Source of the DNA: Meandrina meandrites
Lineage: Eukaryota; Cnidaria; Anthozoa; Scleractinia; Meandrinidae
Length of the DNA stretch: 64,000 nt
Direction: 5' to 3'
Assembly: GCA_963693305.1 (NCBI GenBank)
Contig: OY855913.1
Location: 10,301,701-10,365,700, forward strand
In this document: in pieces, positions 36,201 to 46,562 of the stretch
How the letters are laid out: each line of letters starts with the position of its first letter
Numbering within the stretch: position 1 is the first letter of the stretch
Made by a program: the position numbers and the translations under genes
Notes under the pieces: model-generated
The model's input: only the letters and a program-made list of their open reading frames with translations
What the model was told of the DNA's origin: nothing
The model's database searches: none

Positions 36201-38812
36201 GAGAGTAAAGTGTCTTGCCCAAGAACACAGTATAGCACCCAAGCCAGGAATGAACCCGGACCGTTCGATCCAGAGTTCAGCACACTAACCGTGCATTAGG
36301 CCACTGTGCCTCCCCACATGTATGTTTATTGGAGGAAGATTATTGACAGGCAATGACTCTGACAGGGGCATAGCCAGCTTTCTGAAGAGTTGTAGGGCTG
36401 GCCACATAGGCTTAGTTTACCTTTCCAAAATGTCTGCTATAGTACAAGCAAACAAGAGAAGTCCTTCAGGGAACTGCAATGCCACTGAAATTGTACCACA
36501 ACACAAAAATAATGAATGAATTGACTAAGCAAGCATACAGTCTTACTATTACTTTTATTAGGGCAAAAATTTCCCATTCCATTCAAGCATTATTTATTAA
36601 AAGAAAATTCTTATTAATTGAAATTGACATTAGAAATTTAATTTATATGATGTAGTAACTGTTGGTTTTGAGGAAATAATTATCATTATATACAGTACGT
36701 GTATCGGAGTATTAAATATAAATTCAGTAATCAAATGCTTACACCTAATCAGTATTTCATTTACCTCTTTTAGAGTTTGTTTCTTTGATTCTCCATACAG
36801 TCTTGAAGATTTCAAAATTGTAGTTGGGAGGTAACTGTTATATAAGACAATTTCAGCCACACTTAAAATGAGTTTGTAAAGACTGCATTACACAAGACTT
36901 AAGTTCATACAGTCTTCTTAACTTAATTGCATAAAGTGAAGTCTGCACCCAGGCCCAAATAACCCACAACTGAGGGGCTACATTTATACTTGCAAAAGTT
37001 AGATGGGTGTGCTCCACCAGGGTCAAGGAGCCCCCAACCCTCAGACCAAAAAAAGCTCAAATTTGCTACTCCATCTCAGACTTAAAGTTAAAGGGGCTTT
37101 GTCACAGATTTTAACAGATTTTTGAAAAGCCAAAATTTATATTTGTGTCGAAGGAAACCAAAAAATAATCGTCCATTTTTATTAACAATTGCTATTTTAG
37201 AGTACCAAAACTGTTAACAAGCATCTTTAGCTACACATGGCTACGATGGAAATGGATTACAACTTGAAAAGTTTGGCTAAACTTTTCAAGTTGTTTTTGC
37301 ACGTCTACAAAAAAACGATATTTTTAGCCGTAGTTAGATCTCTATTCACATATTAAGGTTATATCTTCCTTAAGATGTTTAAACGTAATGATTTTCGTGG
37401 GTTAAGTTGCCTACCACTAATTTCAGAACAGTTTAGACCAAAAATCTGTGAAATCCCCGTGACAGAGCTCCTTTAAATTGTATAGCTGATGCCAGAATTG
37501 TTTTAGGTAACCCTAACAGTTTGTTGATACCCATTTTAATAGACTCCATGTTAGAGAGAGACATTGTCAAGATGTGCAGTATTTGTGTCCTAGGGTAAAT
37601 AAACTAATTTCCCAACTACAATAAAAGTCTGATGTATGGAAAAGCAGAAATGAACCAGATAAAAAAGGATAACATCTATGCTCTTGCCCATATTTGTCTT
37701 GGGTTAAGCATTGTGCTTAATTATGGAGCTACACGTATAATGAAAATGAACTGACCAATCATAGCATTTGCAATTCCTCAAACATTTTATGAAGTGTTAT
37801 AATAATTCATGACTGAAAATAAAACTAATAAAACTGATAAAAAATAAATAAAATAAAAAATAAAGAAAATAAAACTAATAATATTGTTATAATAATTGAT
37901 TGTTACATACTGTCCAAAAAAAATTTGCCCATTCTTTACCTGTCTAATGGCATCCTGTAGCTCTACATTGTTGAGAATCTCATCTGGAATTTGCCGCACA
38001 ACCCTCCTGGTATTTGAACCTACCTCTGAAGGGTAATTTAAAAAAAAAGTGAAGAGAGGAGAATATTACCTTCATGTGCTGCACGTCGCATAAAAATGTT
38101 CTGGAATAATTTGTTAAACCCTGCATTTTTGGACAACAGGGTATCAGAATGCGGGACGGAATAATTAAGAGGTGCCTGAGGTCCCATTTGCTCAACCACG
38201 CAGGACAGCTACATGTACAAGATCAAGATAAATGGACAAATAAATTTCCGTGTGCTGCGTGGCACTTTAAAAATACAAAAAAGTTAAAAGAGTTCTCACC
38301 GATGAAGGGCTAAGCCCGAAACGCGTGGAACTTTGAACGTTTTTCAAGGCACTTAATACTCATTTAGTGAGAACTTTTTTAACTTTTCAGCTACAGTACA
38401 TGTACGGTACAGCTGAACTAATATTTGTTACAATTTATGTATTACGAAGAGTTCAATTGTTTGTCCTCTGAGACTATCTCTTCCTCAATACGGCCAAATT
38501 ACCCTTAAACTTTCACTTACATATTGGAATACTTCCACTTTTAGAGTCTAACATGGTGTTCCCATGTGAATAACGGTGAAGGCATTTAATGTAGCTGGCG
38601 GCATGCGACTGTACCAAGAACCGTGACCTTGTGCACGTACTAAATATTGGTTATAATTTTGAAATAAATCACATTATACCTGCAAGTTTGTCTGTGTTTT
38701 GTCCAGCACGAGACTTAGTCCCAACAAATCTTCTTCTAGTGTTGCCCTTAGCAGAAATTCGGGTAATGCTCGTTTCCTTCTTTCCGAGGTCGTCTGGCAT
38801 GGCTTCCGCCAT
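26585..38812 (-). CDS. DPH1: Diphthamide synthase subunit 1 (DPH1), 12 exons
   Basis: DPH1 with DPH2 transfers the 3-amino-3-carboxypropyl group of S-adenosylmethionine to a histidine of elongation factor 2, the first step of diphthamide synthesis, using a [4Fe-4S] non-canonical radical-SAM mechanism in the cytosol. Exons: 38812-38680, 38025-37940, 36834-36765, 36484-36421, 33046-32925, 32804-32650, 32034-31916, 30306-30238, 29721-29565, 29383-29283, 28046-27968, 26851-26585. All are GT-AG and in phase, giving 473 aa (human about 443). Signature blocks seen: [53 protein letters not shown] ([15 protein letters not shown]), [28 protein letters not shown] and [12 protein letters not shown]. Cluster cysteines are expected at C135 or C136, C227 and C365. 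The ATG at 38812 begins MAEAMPDD; a second ATG lies four codons on. The gene is intact; the introns carry most mobile elements of this region. Confidence 0.97.
26887..27168. mobile_element. MITE-like repeat with GGTTCGTAC ends
   Basis: The left end has GGTTCGTAC (about 26892) and the right end GTACGAACC (about 27157), with internal repeated phrases such as CCATGACTTTCCA. Related phrases recur at about 28660-28960 and 29895-30005. The style matches common hAT-type short elements in animal genomes; the superfamily is an inference. Lies in the last DPH1 intron. Confidence 0.5.
27185..27345 (+). mobile_element. tRNA-derived SINE, 5' part
   Basis: It starts GGAGGTGTATTGGCCTAATG and has an A-box-like TGGCCTAATGGTTAG and a B-box-like GGGTTCCAGCTC. 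The body includes CAAGACACTCTTACTCTCA and GTGTATAAATGGGTTC. The same order is found in reverse at 36041-36314, where the copy is longer. Located in a DPH1 intron. Confidence 0.8.
27345..27780. repeat. ~80-bp minisatellite next to SINE
   Basis: About five copies of a unit near 80 bp with the phrases AACTGGAATCACTTCTCA, AACAAGACCTTGTCAC and CTTGTGGAACCTTGTCACGT, at about 27355, 27433, 27515, 27600 and 27680. Copies differ by short indels of CACGT. It starts inside the SINE's 3' end, so it probably grew from it. Confidence 0.85.
30455..30598. mobile_element. Short MITE, TATCCACCCTTTG-type ends
   Basis: The left end (CAGTTGTTCAAAGGGTGTAT, AACGCTATCCA) pairs with the right end (TGGGTAGCGTTATCCACCCT, TTGCACAACCGG). 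About 145 bp, non-coding, in a DPH1 intron. Confidence 0.7.
33096..33285. repeat. (CAAT)n microsatellite
   Basis: About 190 bp of CAAT units broken by runs of CGAT. It lies in the DPH1 intron about 50 bp upstream of the exon 33046-32925. Open frames across it (INQSINQS) are artefacts. Confidence 0.98.
33612..35434. mobile_element. 1.8-kb TTAA-flanked foldback element
   Basis: TTAA at 33612-33615 and 35431-35434 flank arms that start GGTGGCTCGACTGGG and end CCCAGTCGAGCCACC. The arms (about 33616-34430 and 34622-35430) are nearly identical in inverse over about 800 bp, with a spacer of about 190 bp. Both arms keep the same protein-like segment (frames 34361-34074 minus and 34735-34992 plus; [20 protein letters not shown]), which I do not recognise. 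It lies in a DPH1 intron. The high arm identity implies recent formation or arm-to-arm conversion. Confidence 0.92.
36041..36314 (-). mobile_element. tRNA-derived SINE, near full length
   Basis: Read on the minus strand it starts GGAGGCACAGTGGCCTAATG with a B-box-like GGGTTCATTCCTGG, continues through CAAGACACTTTACTCTCACA and a 3' part with AGTCGCTTCATGCTGCAG and AACCAGGATAAGCTCC. About 274 bp. It matches 27185-27345 and the fragment at 47187-47262. In the DPH1 intron between the exons at 36484-36421 and 33046-32925. Confidence 0.85.
37088..37476. mobile_element. TTAA MITE (AGGGGCTTTGTCAC ends)
   Basis: TTAA at 37088-37091 and 37473-37476. The left end AGGGGCTTTGTCACAGATTTT pairs with the right end AAAATCTGTG...GTGACAGAGCTCCT, with about 15 extra bases near the right end. 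Non-coding, 389 bp including TTAAs, in a DPH1 intron. Related in its end sequence to the element at 44489. Confidence 0.8.
38279..38390. other. Stem with hammerhead-like core (GATGA...GAAAC)
   Basis: GTTCTCAC near 38294 and GTGAGAAC near 38370, extended by AGTTAAAAGA/TTTTTAACTTTT, can pair as a stem of about 20 bp. Between them lies CCGATGAAGGGCTAAGCCCG followed by AAACGCG, which resembles the CUGAUGA - stem II - GAAAC core of hammerhead ribozymes, with U4 changed to C. Stem III is not convincing. It is in DPH1 intron 1 and may be a relic of a ribozyme-bearing retroelement. Confidence 0.35.
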
Positions 38813-40876
38813 GTTGTTTTTCTAGCCGCTGACCAGTTTTGATCAATGTCATGTAATGGGCAGGAGATATCCTCCAATTATCTCCAAGTATGTTGCGGTA
38901 TAAAGTTTTTCAAATTTGAAAATTTCAAAGGATTATGTACAAAATGCTTGAAAACAACAGAAATAAAAAGTTCTCTCGGTGGTTAACTTAGAGTGCGAGT
39001 CCCAGAAAGTACTAAGAAATATCAGTGACTCCACAGGTAGCCCAAGCTCCTTTATGAGCCGTCAACATTTCATGCATTACGTAAAAAATTAACAGCGTTA
39101 TTTTATAAGAGTTTGTATGGGAATATAACGATCGTTCAAAATAGTTCAAAATAAGGGAAACGTAAATCAAAAAAATCGACTCACCTGTCCTCTTGTGTGT
39201 ATAACTTGTGTTTTTATTGCGTTAGGAGGCGTTTCAGAGCGATTCCAGGATTTATAATAAACTTAATAAAGAGGAAAACGTGCGCATGCAAGAGCGAAAA
39301 AGTTGTTAAACATGATCCTTGTGAGAAACAAGGACGCATTTTGCATTTCAAGGGCCGTTTTGAGTGATTTGGAGCTATTTTAGCTTATAATAGACCGACA
39401 CGTCTAAAAAGTGTGGTTTTTTGGAAAAACTCCACGAGTCAATCGGTTAAACAAAGTGAAATCCCGCTTTTCGACACTTTCTTGAACCCTTGATTTTCGA
39501 ACAAACGAAAGTCATTTCCATTTCTTCAGCCGAACTCCCCCCCCCCCCCCCCCCATTTTTCCAACTACTCGATTTTTCGAACTAATTTTCGATTCCCGCG
39601 GAGGTTTTTAAAATCGGGATTGGAGTGTGCAATCAAAAGTATCAACATTTAGTTGCAATACGTAAATGAGGTTTCTTCTGGTGATTGTGGTATAGTTACC
39701 GACGTTAGAGTGTAGACTAGAATATCTACGATTGCCATGTGGTGGAAAGGAGATCACAAGATATATAGTGAAATATCTCTGAACTTTCTCAGTGGGATGC
39801 GATTATTGAGAACAGGGAAATCATTGGATGGACTATAGCTACAGATTGTTCACAGCCTGTTTTTTCAGCACAAAGAAAGAACGCAACGGTACAGCGAGCG
39901 AAGCCCGCGAGGGCTTTAGGTGGCGGGTGAAAGAAAGTTGAGATGAACTAATGGTACTTCTTTACATTCTCCTTGATACACCACTAAAATCTTGACAAAT
40001 CACATTTATTCTGCTGAACGCAATGTATGGACAAGAAATTGTTAAAACGCATAATACGTGTACGTTTCTCTTTAAATATTTAATTAAATAAATAGCTACA
40101 AAGTTTTGAAAAATAGAATAGGAAGATTAAAACTGTTATATCATCAAGCGATGTTTTAAAAGCAAAACTGTTGATCCGTGTGCACTACGCACCGGCGTTA
40201 CTGAAGTTAATATATATCTCGACACACCCAAACTGTACTGTAATATCATGTTACTGGTCGTTGCCATTTCAAATGTTACTACACTGAAGAGGAAAGGCCT
40301 CTTCAGTGGAACTACTCTTGCTGCCCCAAGTCAAGACCTAGCTATATGCTAGCTCTACCTAAATTTAGTTTCACAGTCAGGAGAACTAAAAAGCACACAT
40401 CTTTGTAAGCTCAAGTGGTCAGTCTGCTGACTTACTTTCACTTGGTTGGTGATATCGTAAATTCAAACAAAAACTACATTAAAAATACTAATTTTCGGTT
40501 TAAATATTTGCACTGGATTGTGTGCGAATTCTCCCTTTAAAAGTAGACTAGTTAGGTTTGAACAATAAGCGCGCTTCCTGAATAACTTGTACGGGTTTTT
40601 GCCAGGATTTTAAGGTGATTTTAATACTTATCTACTACAAATGAATGAATTTATTACCTGGCCTATAGGTTACCGTAGCCTGCCTGTGAACGTCTCCAGA
40701 TCTTTATAGGCTAAGCTACTTAAGCTTGAGTCTAAAACTTGAGCGACTCTCCATCTTGTCGACTTTTATTTGGAATAGGAAATCGGCTACTTTACCCCCG
40801 ATATTGACTAAATTAGCAATTCTCTACCACAGTTTAAATAAACAGGAGGACATTAATTTACCTCCCCAAAATTGAT
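38813..40876. other. Intergenic region between DPH1 and GLOD4
   Basis: About 2 kb without a gene. It contains the DPH1 promoter side, a C-run at about 39537-39554, and a small palindrome ACTGAAGAGG...CCTCTTCAGT near 40285-40310. No domain-bearing frame seen. Confidence 0.5.
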
Positions 40877-40882
40877 TTTATT
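40877..40882 (-). terminator. GLOD4: Poly(A) signal of GLOD4
   Basis: TTTATT on plus reads AATAAA on minus, 13-18 nt past the GLOD4 stop at 40895, which implies a very short 3' UTR. Confidence 0.6.
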
Positions 40883-40894
40883 GACATATTTTGT

Positions 40895-43800
40895 TTACAG
40901 TGTCCACTTCTTTCGTGTAGCAGACTTGGAGAACCACTCATCGCTCTTATCCTCAGCCATTGCCTAGAAAAACAATAAGACGGAAACCTCATCTTCATTT
41001 GCCTTATGAACAAAGCTCGGTCGGTACTTGGTGGGTATATTTTGAAAATAAAAATCAAGAAATAACCCTCCTATACGATGCAACATCGCGTCCAACATTT
41101 TCAACGTGTGTCCATTATTAGCAAAAGTGCACGCAACGGCCGATAGCTGCCAGCCATTTTTGGGCCTTTTGGCCATCCAATCCCTGACCAGAAAACGACG
41201 ATTTGTTTCTCCAGTTCGACGTTTCTCCCCTTAGAGCAAACGCACGAATCACAAGGAAAAAACTAATTCATCTTAAAGGTGGTTTTCACAAATCGGAGTC
41301 ATATTAAAGCGGAGTCATAAGCTCGACGGAATCGGAGTCGCAATAATCAGAACGTTTTCATTTTCTTCCGATTCCACTTATAACTCCATCGCTTATGATC
41401 CAGTGAAAACAAGCAGAAGCGGAATAAAAAACCAATCACAATGCTAGTCTCACGCCCTCCGAGTTCCTCCTTTTCGACAATCTAGTTTTTACTATAGATC
41501 AGAAGCGACGGAGTCTGCATAAGCGGAATCGAAACTTTGCTTACGACTCCATCGGTTAGATTTTCACTAGTTCATAACGCTCTGTGCTTCTGATTATGAC
41601 TCGGACTCCGAATCCGTCGTTAGTTAGGAGTTATCCCCCCTCCTGCCCCCTACTCCACCGGTTAAAGATCCTTCTTGAAGACCTGTAGAGCACCGAAAAA
41701 TAAAAAGTAACCCGTAAAATATCCGCCGGTTTTGTATTGGTCAGGCTTTCAAGTAAGATGCGCGATATACTCACTGTATTCAAAAGCTCGTCGCCATTAG
41801 GGTCAACTTTTGACAGCTCTCTAAATGCTTCATCGCCAACAAAACAAATTTCATGTCCATCCTGAATGCAGAAAAAAAAATAGCGATTAGAAATCATCAA
41901 TAACTGTCTTTACAAGCTAGTGAGCTGGAATAAATGAAATAATGCGGCCAATCCATTATTAAATACGATCAGATTTCTGAGATTTTGGTGGCTCGTTGGT
42001 GGTAAGATTAAGACGCTTCTACAACTACTTTAACTGCTGTACCGGATCTGCCAAGATGACGACTTCCACTGTCGCCTTCCCCGGCGTGTCTAAACTGACA
42101 AGTGGTGTCAATATTGTGTGGCCAGCTTCTTTCATTGAACGTTCAATAGCCGGTAACTGGTTGCTAGGACACGAGAAAGCGATTCTTCCAAATGCTGTAG
42201 CATGATCCACTGGGCATCCAAAATGAATCAGTTCAAGCTTGCACTTGTCCGAGTCGTACCCCAGTAACGCTTTCGTCCCTGACTGCTCATACACTGTCAT
42301 TCCCAATAACTTCTGCCAGTAGACCAAAGATTTGGCGAGGTCTGAGACTCCAATGGAAACTTTTTTAACCGGGTCTGAGGAAAAATGCAGCAAAATCACG
42401 ACCCTTTTAAATTAAACTGAAATGTAAAGAATATATCGATGGTATCTGTTTTTACCTTGACAATGTCTGACGAATTATGAAAAAATGTAGGTAGCACTGT
42501 TGCGATGTGAGCCAAACCATTGCTACTTGATTAATTTTAAAGCAATCCAATATCTGTTTCCAAGAGGATCTCATTTCATTTGACCAATTAAATCTACTAA
42601 GTTGACATAATTGAATTTTAAGGGTGCATGCTGTAACATGCCTCTTTCTTCCTTCCCCCCCCCCCCCTCCCCCCCACAAGCACACAGTGCTTTCAATAAG
42701 ACTTTAAGTAGGTGGCTGCCCTTGTGCGGGAGTCGTCAGAGAGCAATATAGGGAGATCCATGAATTTAAGCTGGTGATTCGATCACCTCAAAATACCCAC
42801 TGGAGCTACAATCTTGGACAATTCAAATGAGAAATTAGGACCACCCCCCCCCCCCCCCCCCATTTCAATGATGGGAAAATGGGTGTGTTTTGGTTTTTGC
42901 GGCGATTCATCATTGATTCGGGGGGAGGGGGGGTCTAATTTCTCTTTTTATTCCGTCCAAGATTGCAATCTTGGACAATTCAAATGAAAAATTAGGACCA
43001 CCCCTCCCCCCCCATTTCAATGATGGGAAAATGGGCGCGTTTTGGTTTTTGCGGCGATTCATCATTGATTCGGAGGGAGGGGGGGGTCTAATTTCTCTTT
43101 TTATTCTGTCCAAGATTGTAGCTCCGGTGGGTGTTGGGTCTTATTGAAAGCAGTCAGCACATTACACCACTTCTTTTACTAGTTTGGTCATATTTTGGTC
43201 ACATTTCTTCATTTCTTGATTTATTTAGTTATTACATACTTCTCTTCCTTCCTCCTTTTTTCATGATTTAGTGCCTAACACTTTCATATAATGCGAATAT
43301 TACTTATTTTTACTTAGCTTGATTAGCTTTTCTGAGTTATACTGCTGAGTAAATTTACCACTTTATTGTAATTATATAAAAATATGTTTGTAATTTAAAT
43401 CTATTTTTTCATCTGGTAATAAATCAGTTGCGCTGCTGTTGTTGTTGTTAGAACCAATAATAAAGCTGAAATGAGGATGCCGAAACTGAATAATCAAGTT
43501 TTTCCTTTGGAAAGTGGCAATGGCAGTAATCTGGCAGTTAAAGGTCTGCAATAGGGAAAGAGGCTACATTTTCAAGACCGAACATCTGCAGTGGACTATG
43601 TAAGTACCATGGGTGTGACATTGTGTGACCCCCCCCCCCCCCCCCCCCATTTGGAAAATGCTAGCTAAGCCCCCGCTGCCTCTTATGCATTACCAAAGAT
43701 GCTAGCCCAATTTTTTTTTCCAATAACAGTTTTAATAATAGCTAACTAATTATAATTATTATAATGCCAGAAAATTTGTTACCTCCAGTGACATCTTGGT

Positions 43801-46562
43801 CTACCAGCGTAAACTTGTAGCCACCCGGTGCTTGGACAGTAACATAATCACCTCCCTGTTCTGTGACTGGGTAACTGTGCTGTTTTGCATTAGCTACAGC
43901 ATTCTTGGAGTGTACTGTGAAACCCTACATCATAACACACTGCATTACTTAGAATCCTAGGCATGTAATGCGTGCAGATCATGCAGTGCATATGTTGTCG
44001 TTCAATTTTATCCTTGGTTCAAATTTTGTTTTCCTTTGTTTTGGGGTATGGTAATGTATGATAATGAGTTTAAAACAAAGGAAAATAAAATTTGAACCAT
44101 GGATAAAATTGAGCCACAACACATACACATTTCAAGTGTAGGATTCTGGGCATTAAGGGGAGTGACTCTTGACTACCAATTTGCTGCTAAGGAAGGTTTC
44201 TAACTGTCATATCTTGGAAACAAGACCTCATACAGAAAAGCTTTTTGCACTGGTGTGTTCCACTGAAGATTCCTCCCAGAGCTTTAAGCCATGGCCATAT
44301 TTGCAAGTCACGTGACCAGGACAGAAAAAAAAACACTTAAACTCAAACTTAATGGCACTGGTATAGAATTGAAAATTAAAATCAGTGCCAATAGATAAAG
44401 AACCTCCAGATGCTTATGTGACATACTGTTTTCGATTCTATAATTTATCTGAACATTATGGCAATAACACTCATATTTATAGACTTTCTTAAAGGGGCAC
44501 TATCACGGCTGATCATAGAAATTTCTATTTTCTAATTTCCTCAGTATATTTCCAAATGCCACCAAATACATGAATAAATTTGATAAATAGATCCCACAAA
44601 ACAGGATAGAACAGTTATTTTGAGGAAGAAGTACAGGATTGCAAGGATGGAAGTGGATTGCGATTGATTTTTGGACAGGATGTCCAGAATTCAAAGCTGC
44701 CATTCTGGTGAAATTTTGAACATTTTGTTAGTCACTGTTTCCTCTTAGTTGATATTTCTTTGCATTTACCACTGTAAGCCTTTTTTTCTTCCTATTGCAA
44801 GACAATTAAGTACAATTTATAGCAAGCTACAGCCCATTCTTATAAAATATGATATTTCAGCCGTGATAGTGCCCCTTTAAGTAGCCGTTCCTCAGAATAT
44901 AAAGATGACTAGTTGTTATCTCTGATTCGGTTAAAGAAACTGGAACTCTACCATCATTACTGTCAGACTGAACATACAACAGCAGCGACTCCAATATGCT
45001 AACCTGATTAGCCCATCTTCTTGCTCCATATCCACACTGATTCAGTAACCTATTAATTAAGTATTATCATTATTGGTCATCACCTGAAAGTCATTTCCCA
45101 GTTGATATTCTTTAATACCATAGTTGTATGTCAGTTCAACAACAAAGTGATCATCTTCTGGTCCAAAGCCAGCCATTGTTTTACTCCACTTGCCATCATA
45201 AGGTCTGCAGTAAATTTAATAGTATTTTATAATCATAAAATATTGTAGACCTGTCAATATCCTGCATAATGCAAAAAACACATGACTACAGGTTTTAAGT
45301 TTAAACTTTGATCTCTCACTTAATGCATACAGACCAATTTTACAATGTGAACCTAAATGTAGCATAATAATCTGGAGTTCCTAGCTAATCCAAGTTTACT
45401 CTAATAAGATAACCGTGCAGTGTCATGACATAATTTTATAAATTTTTAATTATGCATTTTCCTTCTAGCAAGGGCTCAAGTAGCTGGGAGTGGCTGTATT
45501 TGCTGGATATAAAAATTATAGCTTGCAACAGAATTATTATTTTTTTGCATGTCCAAATCAATAATTCAAGGTCAATACATACCCATTACACGATGCTTTA
45601 CATCCTTCTTCAAATTCTTCATGCCGCAAAATCTACCAACCAAAACACATTCAAAGTCAAGATTTGCTTTTCAAATTAACCCTATTCAGACTGGGCTTTT
45701 TTTGCATTTTTTTTAGACCAGGGGGTGGGGGAGATGGATTCCACCCCCCCCCCCCCCCTCCGTAAGTTCCAAAAAATTAAAGCAATCACAATGAAACTTA
45801 GAAGATACATAGTATGTCCGAAAATCTATCTTTTGATATACCTCACCTGGGATGATGACATCACATCACATGACAATTACATCATGATACTAAAGGTAAC
45901 ATTCTAAATGTTACAGCAGGTGCTAGCCTATGTAGAAGATGGCTGTACACAGGCTAAAATACATGTATAAGCAGGTGCATGATATCAAATATTTTTAATA
46001 ATATATAATAACATGCAGACTGCTGGGTTTAAATATGACACTAAATATGACACTTAACGATGAGTTTCTAAACATACTGAGCTTTGGATAAATAACAAGA
46101 GCAAACAGCCTCGATGCAAACAGAGTGGTCAGATTCTTTAATGTTCAAATTGTATCCATGAGCCAATATAGTGTATGGTAGCACTTAAAGCTAATTTCAA
46201 GCTCTAGTTTACAACTTTGATCAACTCTTAGAAGAAAGAACAAAATACTGAACATTTTAAAACACCAAAACTCTTCGTTCTGTTGTGATCACTCCACAAA
46301 CGTACGATTTCGACGGTTTTGTCCTCGTGTAGCGGTTTACAAGAGCCAACTTAAACAAAGGATTAGATTATATCGTTTTGCTGATATCCTCTTGTGGACA
46401 GAACCCCAGGAGAGAAAAACACTTTATGCCTTAAAAGTACATGTTAAAACCCACGAAATCAATGATACCTACCTTCATTCCAAGAATTTCGCGATAGAAT
46501 TTCACGGTTTCATTTCTGTTGCCAATCTTGAAGACGAAATGTAGAGCTCTTCGGAGAGACAT
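40895..46562 (-). CDS. GLOD4: Glyoxalase domain-containing protein 4 (GLOD4), 7 exons
   Basis: GLOD4 is a conserved protein with two vicinal-oxygen-chelate (glyoxalase/bleomycin-resistance) folds, reported in mitochondria and cytosol; its substrate is not settled. Exons: 46562-46473, 45632-45583, 45204-45084, 43924-43783, 42374-42043, 41861-41775, 40963-40895. All junctions are GT-AG and in phase, giving 296 aa, close to the human length. The protein starts [20 protein letters not shown]. Fold 1 includes [40 protein letters not shown] and [12 protein letters not shown]. Fold 2 starts at [20 protein letters not shown] and holds [38 protein letters not shown], then [20 protein letters not shown]. 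The tail is [20 protein letters not shown]. The gene looks intact. Introns carry a TTAA MITE (44489-44880), a tandemly duplicated palindromic element (42687-43160) and a hairpin MITE (43991-44127). Confidence 0.97.
41278..41630. mobile_element. MITE-like inverted repeat (CGGAGTC-rich ends)
   Basis: The left part (GACGGAATCGGAGTCGCAAT, then AATCAGAACG) pairs loosely with the inverse of the right part (GATTATGACTCGGACTCCGA followed by ATCCGTCG). Inner blocks such as CCATCGCTTATGA and CCATCGGTTAGA are also repeated. Located in the last GLOD4 intron. Confidence 0.5.
42687..43160. mobile_element. Palindromic element with internal tandem duplication
   Basis: Outer ends TGCTTTCAATAAGAC and GTCTTATTGAAAGCA are inverted. 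Inside are two tandem copies (about 42811-42967 and 42960-43118) of a block that runs from a CAATCTTGGACAATTC start through a C-run, TCAATGATGGGAAAATGGG and GCGGCGATTCATCATTGATT to a GGTCTAATTTCTC end. Each block is itself partly palindromic. In a GLOD4 intron. Confidence 0.75.
43991..44127. mobile_element. Hairpin MITE, copy 2
   Basis: Arms GTTGTCGTTCAATTTTATCC and GGATAAAATTGAGCCACAAC are inverted around a short centre. Arm order and motifs (TTGGTTCAAA, TTTCCTTTGTTTT) match the copy at 11143-11299. In a GLOD4 intron. Confidence 0.75.
44489..44880. mobile_element. TTAA MITE (AGGGGCACTATCACGGCTGA ends)
   Basis: TTAA at 44489-44492 and 44877-44880. The inverted ends AGGGGCACTATCACGGCTGA (44493 onward) and TCAGCCGTGATAGTGCCCCT (to 44876) are close to perfect for 20 bp. 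384-bp interior without coding capacity. A single end of the same type, TTAAAGGGGCACTGTCAC, lies at about 47934. In a GLOD4 intron. Confidence 0.88.
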
